The position numbers were made by a program, and so were the translations under genes. The notes under the pieces were generated by a model. The model did not search any database, was not told where the DNA came from, and saw only the letters and a list, made by a program, of their open reading frames with translations. Shown here in pieces: positions 25,624 through 34,328 of a DNA stretch of 64,000 bases (position 1 is its first letter; the number at the start of each line of letters is the position of its first letter). The stretch comes from Hydrogenophaga taeniospiralis CCUG 15921 (GTDB lineage Bacteria > Pseudomonadota > Gammaproteobacteria > Burkholderiales > Burkholderiaceae_C): assembly GCF_001592305.1 (NCBI RefSeq), contig NZ_BCWR01000024.1:1-64000 (forward strand). The letters run 5' to 3'.

Positions 25624-27825
25624 ATGGCTTTTTGGCCCAGCGTGATCGTGGCCACCCCGGCCCACAGCGGGGTGGGTGCCAGTCTGACGTACCGAAGTGA
25701 GTTGTTGCTCGCGCCGGGCGCGTTGGTGCGGGTGCCGCTGGGTTCGCGCGAGGTCCTGGGCGTGGTCTGGGATTGCCCGACGCAGCCGCCCGAGGGTCTG
25801 ACCGAAGCGCAGACCAAGGCGGTGGCCAGCGTGCTGGACGGCCTGCCGCCGCTCAATGGCAGTTGGCGACAAGTGGTGCGCTTCGCCGCTCAGTACTACC
25901 AGCGCAGCCTGGGCGAGGTGGCGCTGGCCGCGCTGCCGCCCCAGTTGCGCGAGCTGGGCAACGACCAGCTCGCGCGCCGGCTCAAACGCCGCGCCAAGGC
26001 GCTGGCGAGCGCCGCGCCGGCAGCGGAACCGGACACCACCCTGGCGCGGCCCGGAGGCCACGACCTGAGCGCCGAGCAGGCCGAAGCGCTGCAGGCCCTG
26101 GCCACGGCCACAGCGCCGGTGCTGCTGTACGGTGCCACCGGCAGCGGCAAGACCGAGGTGTACCTGCGCGCGACGCAGCAGGTGTTGCAGGCAGGCGCCC
26201 ACACCCAGGTGCTGGTGATGGTGCCCGAGATCAACCTCACGCCGCAGCTGGAAGCGCGCTTTCGCGAACGCTTCGAGCCCGCGTTTGGCGCCGGCTCGGT
26301 GGTCTGCCTGCACAGCGGCATGACGCCGGCGCAGCGGCTCTCCAGCTGGCTGGCCGCCCACACCGGCAGCGCGCGCATCGTGCTGGGCACGCGCATGGCG
26401 GTGTTTGCCAGCCTGCCCGGGCTACGGCTGATCGTGGTGGACGAGGAACACGACCCGAGTTACAAGAGCCAGGAAGGGGCGCGCTATTCGGCGCGCGATC
26501 TGGCGGTGTACCGGGCAAAGGTGGAGAGCGAGGCGCTGGCGGCCGGGGCGGCGGCACTTCGCTCGGGCCCTCCCCAGTCCCCTCTCCCAGGGGGAGAGGG
26601 GACTGGGGAGGGAGAGGGAGAAAAACCGCGCTGCCACGTCTTGCTCGGCTCTGCCACGCCCTCGCTGGAGAGCTGGCACGCGGCGGACCAGGGGCGCTAT
26701 GTGCGGCTGGCGATGCCGGGGCGCATTGGCGGCGGCTCGCTGCCGCGCCTGCGCCTGGTGGACATGAACCACCAGCCCAAGGGCGCGGTGCTGGCGCCCC
26801 CGCTGGTGGCGGCCATGGGCGAGCGCATCGCGCGCGGCGAGCAGTGCCTGGTGTTGCTGAACCGCCGGGGCTACGCGCCGGTGCTGGCCTGCCACGACTG
26901 CGGCTGGAAGAGCGGCTGCCCGCACTGCAGCGCCTACCGCGTGTTCCACAAGCTCGACCGCACCCTGCGCTGCCACCACTGCGGTTTCACCGAGCGCGTG
27001 CCGCGCGCCTGCCCGGACTGCGGCAACCTCGACATCTCACCCGTGGGCCGCGGCACCGAACAGATCGAAGAACAACTCGCCGGCCTGCTGGCCGACGTGA
27101 AACGGCCCGACGGCAGCCCCGCGCGCGTGGCGCGCATGGACGCCGACTCGACCCGGCTCAAGGGCAGCCTGGAAATTCAGCTCGCCGCGCTGCACAGCGG
27201 CGAGGTGGACGTGCTGGTGGGCACGCAGATGATCGCCAAGGGCCACGATTTCCGCCGCATCACGCTGGTGGCCGGCATCAACGCCGACTCGGCCCTGTTC
27301 GCCAGCGACTACCGCGCGCCCGAGCGCCTGTTTGCCCTGCTCATGCAGGCGGCGGGCCGCGCGGGGCGCGACGCGGCGCAGAGCGGCGCCGCCGAAATGT
27401 GGGTGCAGACCTGGTACCCGCAGCACCCGCTGTTTGCCACGCTGAAAAAGCACGACTACCCCGCCTTCGCCGCCGAGCAATTGATCGAACGCGAGCAGGC
27501 CGGCATGCCGCCCTACGGCTTCCAGGCGCTGCTGCGCGCCGACGCGCGCACGCAGCAGGTCGCGCAGGCGTTCCTGAACATCGCCGCCGAGCAGGCCGCC
27601 GGCCTGCCACTGCGCGACCAGATCACCCTCTACCCCGCCGTGCCGCTGACAATCCAGCGCGTGGCCAACGTGGAGCGCGCGCAGATGCTGGTGGAGAGCG
27701 CCTCGCGCGGCGCGCTGCAGCGCTTTCTGTCGGCCTGGCAACCGGTGCTGCACGGCTGCCGCAGCGCGCCCGAAGCCCGCGGGCTGGTGCGCTGGGCGGT
27801 GGACGTGGACCCGCTGTCAATATGA
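25624..27825 (+). CDS. priA: Primosomal replication restart helicase PriA
   Basis: A 733-residue helicase that reloads the replisome at repaired or stalled forks. Walker A GATGSGKTEVYL, the DEEH box (IVVDEEHDPSYKSQE), SATPSLESW, zinc-binding cysteine pairs from CHDCGWKSGC through CHHCGF to CPDCGN, and QAAGRAGR are all present. Within the helicase region, between the YRAK strand and LLGSATPSLESW, residues about 316-335 (SGPPQSPLPGGEGTGEGEGE) are encoded by a long palindrome and look like an in-frame insertion of a repeat element. The frame is open to 25444, but ATG 25624 gives the standard N terminus; the upstream part is AT-rich non-coding. Confidence 0.94.
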   Translation: MAFWPSVIVATPAHSGVGASLTYRSELLLAPGALVRVPLGSREVLGVVWDCPTQPPEGLTEAQTKAVASVLDGLPPLNGSWRQVVRFAAQYYQRSLGEVALAALPPQLRELGNDQLARRLKRRAKALASAAPAAEPDTTLARPGGHDLSAEQAEALQALATATAPVLLYGATGSGKTEVYLRATQQVLQAGAHTQVLVMVPEINLTPQLEARFRERFEPAFGAGSVVCLHSGMTPAQRLSSWLAAHTGSARIVLGTRMAVFASLPGLRLIVVDEEHDPSYKSQEGARYSARDLAVYRAKVESEALAAGAAALRSGPPQSPLPGGEGTGEGEGEKPRCHVLLGSATPSLESWHAADQGRYVRLAMPGRIGGGSLPRLRLVDMNHQPKGAVLAPPLVAAMGERIARGEQCLVLLNRRGYAPVLACHDCGWKSGCPHCSAYRVFHKLDRTLRCHHCGFTERVPRACPDCGNLDISPVGRGTEQIEEQLAGLLADVKRPDGSPARVARMDADSTRLKGSLEIQLAALHSGEVDVLVGTQMIAKGHDFRRITLVAGINADSALFASDYRAPERLFALLMQAAGRAGRDAAQSGAAEMWVQTWYPQHPLFATLKKHDYPAFAAEQLIEREQAGMPPYGFQALLRADARTQQVAQAFLNIAAEQAAGLPLRDQITLYPAVPLTIQRVANVERAQMLVESASRGALQRFLSAWQPVLHGCRSAPEARGLVRWAVDVDPLSI
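26570..26610. repeat. Palindromic element inserted inside priA
   Basis: CTCCCCAGTCCCCTCTCCC (26570-26588) is perfectly complementary to 26592-26610, with a 3-nt AGG loop. The reading frame is preserved through it. The encoded SPLPGGEGTGEGEGE resembles peptides produced where palindromic REP-like elements lie inside genes. It interrupts a stretch where other PriA proteins run straight on. Confidence 0.75.
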
Positions 27826-27912
27826 CACCCCCCGCGCCGCTTCGCGTCACCCCCCAGGGGGCGGCACTGGCCGCCTGGCAAAGCCAGTTCGGCGGTGCCC
27901 TGGAGGGGCCTC
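27824..27912. repeat. GC-rich intergenic repeat (copy B)
   Basis: Starts at the priA stop: GCGCCGCTTCGCGTC, CCCCCCAGGGGG, then GGCCGCCTGGCAAAGCCAGTTC. The first two blocks match 15645-15725 and the last matches the inverted copy at 12309-12425. It occupies most of the priA to DUF167 gap. Confidence 0.55.
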
Positions 27913-27941
27913 TTCCAGCGCCTTTTTGAGAGCTCTTCTCC

Positions 27942-28322
27942 ATGGCCCGCAAACCCAAAGCAACACCGCCACAGCAAGCGCCCGACGCCGAAATCGAAGA
28001 ACCGTCCAGCGCGCCGCGCATGAAGATGAACACGCCCTGCGCGTGGGACGGCGACACGCTGGTGGTCAACATCCTGGGCACACCGGCCGCCAAGCGCGAC
28101 GCGATCGGCAAGACCAAAGGCCACCAGCTCAAGGTGAGCGTGACGGCCACACCGGTGGCGGGCAAGGCCACGGATCACATGGTGAAGTTCCTCGCGGAGG
28201 AATTCGACGTGCCGGTCAAGGCCATCACCGTGGTGTTCGGCCGCTTCAACGTCAACAAACAGCTGCGCATCCTGGCGCCGAAGAAGATCCCGGCGGTGCT
28301 GGCCAAGGTGCTGGAGGACTGA
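27942..28322 (+). CDS. DUF167 (YggU-like) family protein
   Basis: A 126-residue protein with a disordered Pro/Glu-rich N terminus (about 1-25) and a DUF167 domain (about 33-122) showing DTLVVNILGTPAAKRDAI, LKVSVTATPVAGKAT and the KFLAEEFDVP helix. The E. coli relative YggU is small and of unknown function. Downstream, CGGCCACC and GGTGGCCG (28411-28431) form a hairpin without a T-run. The 28323-28619 gap holds no gene. Confidence 0.82.
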   Translation: MARKPKATPPQQAPDAEIEEPSSAPRMKMNTPCAWDGDTLVVNILGTPAAKRDAIGKTKGHQLKVSVTATPVAGKATDHMVKFLAEEFDVPVKAITVVFGRFNVNKQLRILAPKKIPAVLAKVLED

Positions 28323-28570
28323 AGCCCCCGGCCAGTGTCACGGGCGTTTCATGAAGACCACCCAGAATCTGGCCTGTGCTTGATGTCCGACACACAACGG
28401 ACGGCATACCCGGCCACCCTCGCGGTGGCCGATCCATTGGGACCTAGCGGTATCAGCGCCGTTCTTGGATGAGCCATCGCGGCTCAGCCCGCCGCACCGG
28501 CGCTCAGGTGCAATCGCTTGGTCAGCGGAAGCCAGACGTTGGGGTCGGGCAAATCACCACCCAGGGCAGC

Positions 28571-28606
28571 AAAAAAGGGGGCCGCGATGGCCGCCCTCCC
28601 TTTCCA
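28571..28606 (-). terminator. Terminator of the qhpADCB operon
   Basis: On the minus strand a GC-rich inverted repeat (GGGCGGCC, then GGCCCCC) ends in TTTTTT, about 20 bp after the qhpB stop. This fits intrinsic termination of the leftward operon. Confidence 0.75.
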
Positions 28607-28619
28607 ACGAGCCCTGACG

Positions 28620-29747
28620 TCAGCGCGTGAAGGTCTGCGGCGCCGCCGCCCCCATGTCGCCGCCCGGCAGCGCCAGCGTGCTCAGCGGCTTGAGCTCGGC
28701 CGCGTCGTACACCGCCAGGTTGTTCCAGGTGCCGCCCAGGTACACCTTGCTGCCGTCCCGGTTCATCGAGACCGTGTAGTGCGAGTGCGGGATCTCCGCC
28801 GCCTTGAGCAGCTTCTTCTGCTTGACGTCGTATTTCGCGAGCCGGTTGAGCACGCCGAACATCAGGTTCGGGTCCTTGGGCGAGCGCACGCCGGTGAAGT
28901 AGATCTCGGTGAAGGGCGCGAAGTCGCGGGTCTCGGTCTTGCCGGTCTTGAGGTTGATGTTGAAGTAGCCGTAGATCCAGTCGGCCGTGGCCGGGTCGTC
29001 GGTCTTGCCCTTGAACTTCGCCGTGGTGTAGAGGATGGTGAAGTCCTCGGCGGCGTTCTTCAGTGGCCAGACGCTGAGCACGTCGGGCGGCGCGTAGCGC
29101 GGGCGCTTCCAGTTGCGCGAGGGGATGGCGACGGTGTGCTGACCGGTCTGCGGATCGAACTTGTAGATGTCGGGCCCGACCATGTAGAGCGAGCCGTCGT
29201 GGCCGGTGGCCATGACCGTGACCTGGCGCGGCGCGGGCATGGTGCGCAGCGGCTTGGCGCCCTCGCCGGCCAGCGCGTCGTACACCGCCAGCCGGGGCTG
29301 GCCGACGCGGTAGTGGTCGGGGTTGAGCGTGGTCGGCGTCTGGATCACATACAGCTGCTTGCTGTCGTTGCTCAGCGAGAGCGCGAACAGCGCCTTGGCG
29401 CGCTCGTCGGCCTTCTGCGACATCTTCGCGTGGAACACCACCTTGCAGCTGTCGAGCGCGATGCCGTGCACCTCGTCAAAGCGGTTGGTGATGAGGTAAG
29501 CCGTGGCCTTGTCGGGCGACATGACCAGGGTGGCAGGGCCGACCGAGCCGGGCACGGCGCAGGTCTTGAACAGGCTGTCGGTCTTGAGGTCGACGACGTG
29601 CAGGTTGTCGGGGTAGTTGCCGACCACCAGGTACTCGTCGCCCGGGACCAGGGGCTTGTCGGCGTTGAGCGGTGCGGCGTGCACGGCGGCGGGCGCAAGG
29701 GTGGCCAGCGCGAGGGCCCGCCACGCGGGGGCAAAGGTCTTGTTCAT
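28620..29747 (-). CDS. qhpB: Quinohemoprotein amine dehydrogenase beta subunit
   Basis: A 375-residue periplasmic protein with a signal peptide (MNKTFAPAWRALALATL to AAVHA, about 1-25) and a seven-bladed beta-propeller pattern: YLVVGNYPDNLHVVDLKTDS, SPDKATAYLITN and YTVSMNRDGSKVYLGG are propeller strands. In QHNDH the beta subunit supports the small gamma subunit that carries the cysteine tryptophylquinone. GGAG lies about eight bases upstream of ATG 29747. It is the last gene of the operon, 20 bp after qhpC, and is followed by a terminator. Confidence 0.9.
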   Translation of the reverse strand: MNKTFAPAWRALALATLAPAAVHAAPLNADKPLVPGDEYLVVGNYPDNLHVVDLKTDSLFKTCAVPGSVGPATLVMSPDKATAYLITNRFDEVHGIALDSCKVVFHAKMSQKADERAKALFALSLSNDSKQLYVIQTPTTLNPDHYRVGQPRLAVYDALAGEGAKPLRTMPAPRQVTVMATGHDGSLYMVGPDIYKFDPQTGQHTVAIPSRNWKRPRYAPPDVLSVWPLKNAAEDFTILYTTAKFKGKTDDPATADWIYGYFNINLKTGKTETRDFAPFTEIYFTGVRSPKDPNLMFGVLNRLAKYDVKQKKLLKAAEIPHSHYTVSMNRDGSKVYLGGTWNNLAVYDAAELKPLSTLALPGGDMGAAAPQTFTR

Positions 29748-29767
29748 GCGGGTTCTCCGGTGGCGGG

Positions 29768-30088
29768 TCACTCGTTGGGGAAGACGGAGCCGAGCTTGCG
29801 CCAGTCGTCCTTGGTGCTGGCGGTCTGCTTGCCCCAGTCCGGGTAGGTGTTCATGGTGTCCGGCACCTGGGCCGGCCACCAGCAGGGATCGGCGCAGCCG
29901 TAGAGGTCCGCCTCCATGGGCTGGCACAGCGAGGCGACGCCGCCGAAGGCGTCGACCTCCCAGCCTGGGTCGAAGGTGGCGGTGCAGCCGGCCACGCTCT
30001 GCATGGCAACCACGTCTTCGACCTGGTTCTGTTCGGCCGCCTGGTCCAGCAGCTGGGCCTTCTGGTTGATGGCTTGGAGGTGTTTCAT
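29768..30088 (-). CDS. qhpC: QHNDH gamma subunit precursor (CTQ-bearing peptide)
   Basis: A 106-residue precursor of the catalytic gamma subunit. A 28-residue leader without Cys (MKHLQAINQKAQ to DVVA) precedes the mature chain. The residues that are cross-linked in the Paracoccus and Pseudomonas proteins all have the required spacing: C35-E44, C55-D61 and C69-D77 for thioether bridges, and C65 with W71 for the tryptophylquinone (GCADPCWW). Radical SAM QhpD forms the thioethers, QhpG hydroxylates the tryptophan and QhpE removes the leader. ATG 30088 is one base after the qhpD stop, so translation is tightly coupled to its modifier. Confidence 0.94.
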   Translation of the reverse strand: MKHLQAINQKAQLLDQAAEQNQVEDVVAMQSVAGCTATFDPGWEVDAFGGVASLCQPMEADLYGCADPCWWPAQVPDTMNTYPDWGKQTASTKDDWRKLGSVFPNE

Positions 30089-30089
30089 G

Positions 30090-31520
30090 TCAGTGCACCT
30101 TTCGCGGTGAGATGAAGCGGTCGATGAAGGACGGGTTCTTGGCCATGATTTCGCTGTAGACGCCGATGCCAAAGTCCACCCAGTCGCGCATGAGTTCGCA
30201 GTAGTGGTAGGTCGGGTGGATCGGGTCCTGGTAGCGGGCGTAGCTCTCGTGGTAGCAGCCGCCGGCGCAGAAGTTGCGGATGCGGCAGGTCTCGCAGCCG
30301 GTGCCGCTGCGGTCCAGACGCTGGTCGAGGAACTCACCCAGCGCCTCTTTTTCGATGCCGGTCTTGACGTCGCCGAAGGTCGGCAGTGAGGAGCCGGTGA
30401 AGCGGTGGCAGAGGTTGAGGCCGCCTTCGTGGTCCACCGCCAGCATCTTCAGCCCTGCGCCGCAGGGCAGCGCCTTGCGCTGGCCTTCGTGCAGGTCGGT
30501 GATGAGCTGGTGCAGGTTGGAAAAGCCGGTGGTGCGGCCCTGCAAGGCTTCGCTCAGATACCGCTCACCGAGGCGCTTGAAGCCGGCGAAGACCTCGTGC
30601 AGCTCGTCCACCGAGAGGTTGAAGGTGTCGATGTCGCCCGAGGTTACAGGCGCAAAACCGACCTCGGCAAAACCCAGCTCGTTGAACAGGTGGTCCCAGA
30701 TGCGCTCGACCTCGGTGGTGCCGTGGGTGAGCGTGACGCGGGCGCCGATGGGGCGCGCGTTGTAACGGGCCAGCAGCTTGCGCGCCTTCTCGCTCACCGT
30801 GCGGTAGGTGCCCTTGCCGCCCACGGTGCGCCGGTTGCGGTCGTGGATCGCCTCCGGGCCGTCCATGCTGATCGAGAGGCCGAAGCGGTGCTCGTCCAGC
30901 CAGTCGACGATCTCGTCGGTGAGCAGCGTGGCGTTGGTGGTCATGACGAAGTCCACCTGCTTGCCCAGCTGGGCGAAGCGCGCCTCGCAGTAGTCCACCA
31001 CCGTGCGGATCAGCTTGATGTTCGACAGCGGCTCCCCGCCGAAGAAGACCACGCTGAATCGCTTCTCGTTGGGCGACTCGGCCAGCATCAGCTCGATCGA
31101 CTGCTGCGCGGTCTCCAGCGACATGCGCCGGCCCTTGTCGGGCGTGTCGAGGTCTTCCTTGTAGCAGTAGGTGCAGCTGAGGTTGCAGCCGGTGTTGACG
31201 TTCAGCACCACGGTGTTGATCGCCAGGTTGCCCAGTGTGGTGACCGGCTTGGCGGCGGGCTTGGGGCGGCCGTCGCTCAGCAGGTCCAGCGTCAGCAGTT
31301 CGCCGACGGTCTCGCGCAGGTCCTGTTCGTCGAACCGGCCGCGCAGTTGCTGCACCAGTTGGTCGGCCGAGAGGGATTCGGCGCGCACCCGCTCCAGCAC
31401 GGTGTCGGTCATCTCATCGATGCCGTACAGCGCGTTGGTCGGGATGTGCAGCATCATCGTGCGCTCGCCCACCCGCACCTTGTGCAGGTTGTGTTCGCGC
31501 AGGCTCAGGATCTCACTCAT
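30090..31520 (-). CDS. qhpD: Radical SAM peptide thioether-forming enzyme QhpD
   Basis: A 476-residue iron-sulfur enzyme that makes the intrapeptide Cys-to-Asp/Glu thioether bonds in the QHNDH gamma subunit before export. The N-terminal ~90 residues are a peptide-recognition-like region. The SAM cluster motif is C112-x3-C116-x2-C119 in NTGCNLSCTYCYKE, followed by FFGGEPL. A C-terminal SPASM-type domain has CGAGLKML, LCHRF, then CETCRIRNFCAGGC for auxiliary clusters. It lies between qhpA (24 bp) and qhpC (1 bp), the usual order. Confidence 0.94.
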   Translation of the reverse strand: MSEILSLREHNLHKVRVGERTMMLHIPTNALYGIDEMTDTVLERVRAESLSADQLVQQLRGRFDEQDLRETVGELLTLDLLSDGRPKPAAKPVTTLGNLAINTVVLNVNTGCNLSCTYCYKEDLDTPDKGRRMSLETAQQSIELMLAESPNEKRFSVVFFGGEPLSNIKLIRTVVDYCEARFAQLGKQVDFVMTTNATLLTDEIVDWLDEHRFGLSISMDGPEAIHDRNRRTVGGKGTYRTVSEKARKLLARYNARPIGARVTLTHGTTEVERIWDHLFNELGFAEVGFAPVTSGDIDTFNLSVDELHEVFAGFKRLGERYLSEALQGRTTGFSNLHQLITDLHEGQRKALPCGAGLKMLAVDHEGGLNLCHRFTGSSLPTFGDVKTGIEKEALGEFLDQRLDRSGTGCETCRIRNFCAGGCYHESYARYQDPIHPTYHYCELMRDWVDFGIGVYSEIMAKNPSFIDRFISPRKVH

Positions 31521-31544
31521 GTCTGTGCTCCTTGTGGTGTGCGC

Positions 31545-33128
31545 TCAGGGCAGCGGCGGGTTGTTCCAGCGCTGCACGGTCACGATGAAATGGCCCTTGC
31601 CGGTCAGCGTCTTCTTGCCTTCGTTCACCGTCGCCACCGCATTCAGGTTGCCGGCGTTGTTGGTGCTCATGCGGCGTTTCGGGTTGGGGCCGGCGCCGGC
31701 CGGCGTGAAGATGCCGGTGTCGGCGTCCATCAGGCCCGCGAACTCGGCGTCGCGGTCTTCCTTGGCCACCTCGTTGAAGGGCTCGACCGACCACCTGGCG
31801 GGCACCGGACCGATGGCCCAGTCGTCCTTGGTGCCCTTCTTGCCGTCGCGCCCCACCGAGTGGGCGATGGCCTCGAAACGGCCCTGCACCACCGGCGTCG
31901 AACCGCCGTTGCCGCCGATGCGGCCGACCGCGTACTCGGGCGCCACCTTCACATAGTCGATGCGGTCGAACACCGCCAGCGGGCTGCTCGTCGCGCCGAC
32001 CTGGAGCGTCTTCACCCCCTTGGCCGACGACTTTGCCGCGCTCACCTTGAGCACCAGTTGGTTCGCATCGCGCGAGACGGTCTCGGTGAGCGTCAGGCCC
32101 CTGGGCAGCTTCACGTCGCCATCGAGCCCGGTGCCGACGATGCGCAGCGTGGCGGTCTCACCCGCCCGGATGAGCGCCGGCTGCACCGCCAGGACCGTGG
32201 TGCCCGCGCCCTGCCGGGCGGCGCTGAGGTCGCCACCGCTGGCGTCCTGCTCGCGCTCGTACATGCGGCCGCTGGCGCGGTCGCCGTCCAGCGCCAGCAC
32301 CTGGCGCATCTTCACGCCACCCACGTCGAGGTCGGCGCGCCATTCGTAGCCGGTGTAGACCAGGGCCGCGCCGCTGCCCTTGAGCGGGCTGCCATCGGCC
32401 CAGGTGCCCTCCAGCTCGACCGCATAGCGGTCGGCCGCGCTGCCCGCCGCCACCGTCATCACGCCCGCGTAGTCGCCCTTGCCGGGCCAGCGGCCGGCCA
32501 CCGTCCAGCGGCCCACCGGGCTCACGGGCGCCCTGGCCTTCCAGTCGTTCCAGGCCTTGGACTCGTAGGGGTAGGTCTTGGCTAGGTAGGGCACCATCTC
32601 TTTCAGCGCGATGCCCAGCCAGTCGCGGTCGCGGCCGCCGGCCTGGTATTCGGTGGTGGGGAACTGACCCAGGTGGAAGTGCACCAGGTGCTCCCACTCG
32701 GCCATCGGCCGGCGCTGCAGCTCGACCCGCGCACCGGAGTGGCAGCGCGCGCACATCTGGCCGAACAGCTCGGTCTTGTGCTGCTCGATGGTGTTCAGGC
32801 GCCGCTCCATCGCGAAGCGCGCACCCTGGGTTTCGGACGGCGCCAGGCCCTGGGTGTCGGCCAGGTGCTTCACCACGGTGCGCACCTCCTCGGGCGAGAG
32901 CGGCGCGTTGTGCATGGTGCGCATGCGCGTGACCGTCATCAGCCAGCCCTCGGGCGACTTGCGCTGCTGCAGGCGGTTGACCTGGTCGCCCACCTGGGTG
33001 TGGCAGGTGACGCACTTGCTGTTGATGATCTCCTGCGCAGTGGCGGCGCCCGCGGCCGGCGTTGCCGCCAGCCACGCCAGCGCCGCGCCCAGCGGCAGCA
33101 GCGACCTGAGTGTCTGTGTCCAGTTCAT
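31545..33128 (-). CDS. qhpA: Quinohemoprotein amine dehydrogenase alpha subunit
   Basis: A 527-residue periplasmic diheme subunit that takes electrons from the CTQ cofactor when primary amines are oxidised to aldehydes. A signal peptide (about 1-28) is followed by two c-type heme sites, C39-VTC-H43 and C126-ARC-H130, in the N-terminal cytochrome domain, then three beta-sandwich domains to the C terminus. Length is typical. It is the first gene of the operon. A 15-bp candidate QhpR operator lies 79-93 bp upstream. Confidence 0.94.
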   Translation of the reverse strand: MNWTQTLRSLLPLGAALAWLAATPAAGAATAQEIINSKCVTCHTQVGDQVNRLQQRKSPEGWLMTVTRMRTMHNAPLSPEEVRTVVKHLADTQGLAPSETQGARFAMERRLNTIEQHKTELFGQMCARCHSGARVELQRRPMAEWEHLVHFHLGQFPTTEYQAGGRDRDWLGIALKEMVPYLAKTYPYESKAWNDWKARAPVSPVGRWTVAGRWPGKGDYAGVMTVAAGSAADRYAVELEGTWADGSPLKGSGAALVYTGYEWRADLDVGGVKMRQVLALDGDRASGRMYEREQDASGGDLSAARQGAGTTVLAVQPALIRAGETATLRIVGTGLDGDVKLPRGLTLTETVSRDANQLVLKVSAAKSSAKGVKTLQVGATSSPLAVFDRIDYVKVAPEYAVGRIGGNGGSTPVVQGRFEAIAHSVGRDGKKGTKDDWAIGPVPARWSVEPFNEVAKEDRDAEFAGLMDADTGIFTPAGAGPNPKRRMSTNNAGNLNAVATVNEGKKTLTGKGHFIVTVQRWNNPPLP

Positions 33129-33206
33129 GGGGGTTCTCTCCTCGCAAAGTCACCGCCTTCTGGCGGCGTGCGACTCACTTTAGGGAGATTCCCGATGGCG
33201 CCGTAT

Positions 33207-33221
33207 CCACTTTTGGCAAAC
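33207..33221. promoter_or_regulatory. Candidate QhpR operator between qhpA and qhpR
   Basis: CCACTTTTGGCAAAC occurs here and, inverted, at 38135-38149 before qhpF. Flanks also agree (GTA one base before, GC after). The core TTTGGCAAA is a near-palindrome. Both copies sit about 70-80 bp upstream of a leftward qhp operon. Confidence 0.72.
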
Positions 33222-33316
33222 GCTTGCGCACCTGCCCGGCGGCATGTTTTTTGCACCGCAGCACAGGCGCGCACCACCCGCGTGCAGATTCCGCCCCACG
33301 AATTGCGAGTCGCCCC

Positions 33317-34312
33317 ATGAACCGGTTCCTTGGACATCCCACCCCGCGCATCGCCGGCGCCGACGCGGTGGACGTGCGCGTGAGCGACACGCACGACGCC
33401 GACGAACAGGCCGCCTGCCTGACCGACTGGGGCCAGTGCTACGAGCAGATGAGCCACGGCAGCTTCGACGGCCACTTCGAGTCCTACCGCTTCGACGGCA
33501 TCGAAATCTTCCGCGAAGACACCAACCAGGTGGTGCAGCAGTACGGCCAGCCCCAGGCGGGCACCATGACGCTGGCGACGCTGCTGGACACCAGCGAGGA
33601 CGGGCGCTTCTGCGGCACCCCGGTCACCACCGACCACTACTTCTTCCTGCGCGGCGGCCGGGAGTTTCACTTCCGCACGCCGCAGCGCGTGACCCTGGCC
33701 GCGGTGACGGTGGACCTGGAGCGCTTCGGCGCCTACTGCCAGCGTGTGGGCGAGCTGCCGCCGCCCGGCGCCTGCGTGGACAACGGCCTGATCCGCAAGG
33801 GCGCGCAGGACGAGCTGGGGGGCGTGCTCACCAGCCTGATGCAGAGCCTGCGCCACTCGCCCGACATGCTGCGCCACGACACCCTGCGGCGCTGCCTGGC
33901 CGAGGGCCTGCACAGCACCGTGCTGGGCCTGTGCGGACCGACGGAGAACACCAGCAAGGACCTGACCGCCTGCACGCGGCAGTACGTGGTGAACAAGGCG
34001 CGCGACTACATGCGCGAGCACGTGGACGAGCCGATCACCGTGAGCGACCTGTGCGCGCACATCCGGGTCTCGCGCCGCACGCTGCAGTACTCGTTCCAGG
34101 ACGTGCTGGGCACCAACCCGGCGCGCTACCTGCGCAACATGCGCCTGAACGGAGCCCGGCGCGAGATCCGCCGCCAGACCGACGAGCGCGCGCCGGTGGC
34201 CGACATCGCGGCGCGCTGGGGCTTCTGGCACCCCTCGCGGTTCGCGTCGGAATACAAATCGCTGTTCGGCGAGCTGCCGTCGGCCACGCTCAAGGCCGCG
34301 GTGCGGCACTGA
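33317..34312 (+). CDS. qhpR: AraC-family regulator of the qhp genes
   Basis: A 331-residue regulator with an AraC-binding-like N-terminal domain (about 30-200) and a C-terminal AraC/XylS DNA-binding domain (about 225-325) with ITVSDLCAHIRVSRRTLQYSF and ADIAARWGFWHPSRFASEYK as its two helix-turn-helices. In Paracoccus an AraC-type QhpR activates the qhp operon on amines. Here it is divergent from qhpA and convergent with qhpG (16 bp). ATG 33317 is chosen because the upstream frame runs over the promoter region. Confidence 0.88.
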   Translation: MNRFLGHPTPRIAGADAVDVRVSDTHDADEQAACLTDWGQCYEQMSHGSFDGHFESYRFDGIEIFREDTNQVVQQYGQPQAGTMTLATLLDTSEDGRFCGTPVTTDHYFFLRGGREFHFRTPQRVTLAAVTVDLERFGAYCQRVGELPPPGACVDNGLIRKGAQDELGGVLTSLMQSLRHSPDMLRHDTLRRCLAEGLHSTVLGLCGPTENTSKDLTACTRQYVVNKARDYMREHVDEPITVSDLCAHIRVSRRTLQYSFQDVLGTNPARYLRNMRLNGARREIRRQTDERAPVADIAARWGFWHPSRFASEYKSLFGELPSATLKAAVRH

Positions 34313-34328
34313 GCGGCAAGACCGCGGT

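Noticed and set aside
26570..26610. priA palindrome as a transcription terminator
   Set aside because: It lies inside an intact reading frame with no T-run, and the protein continues normally after it.
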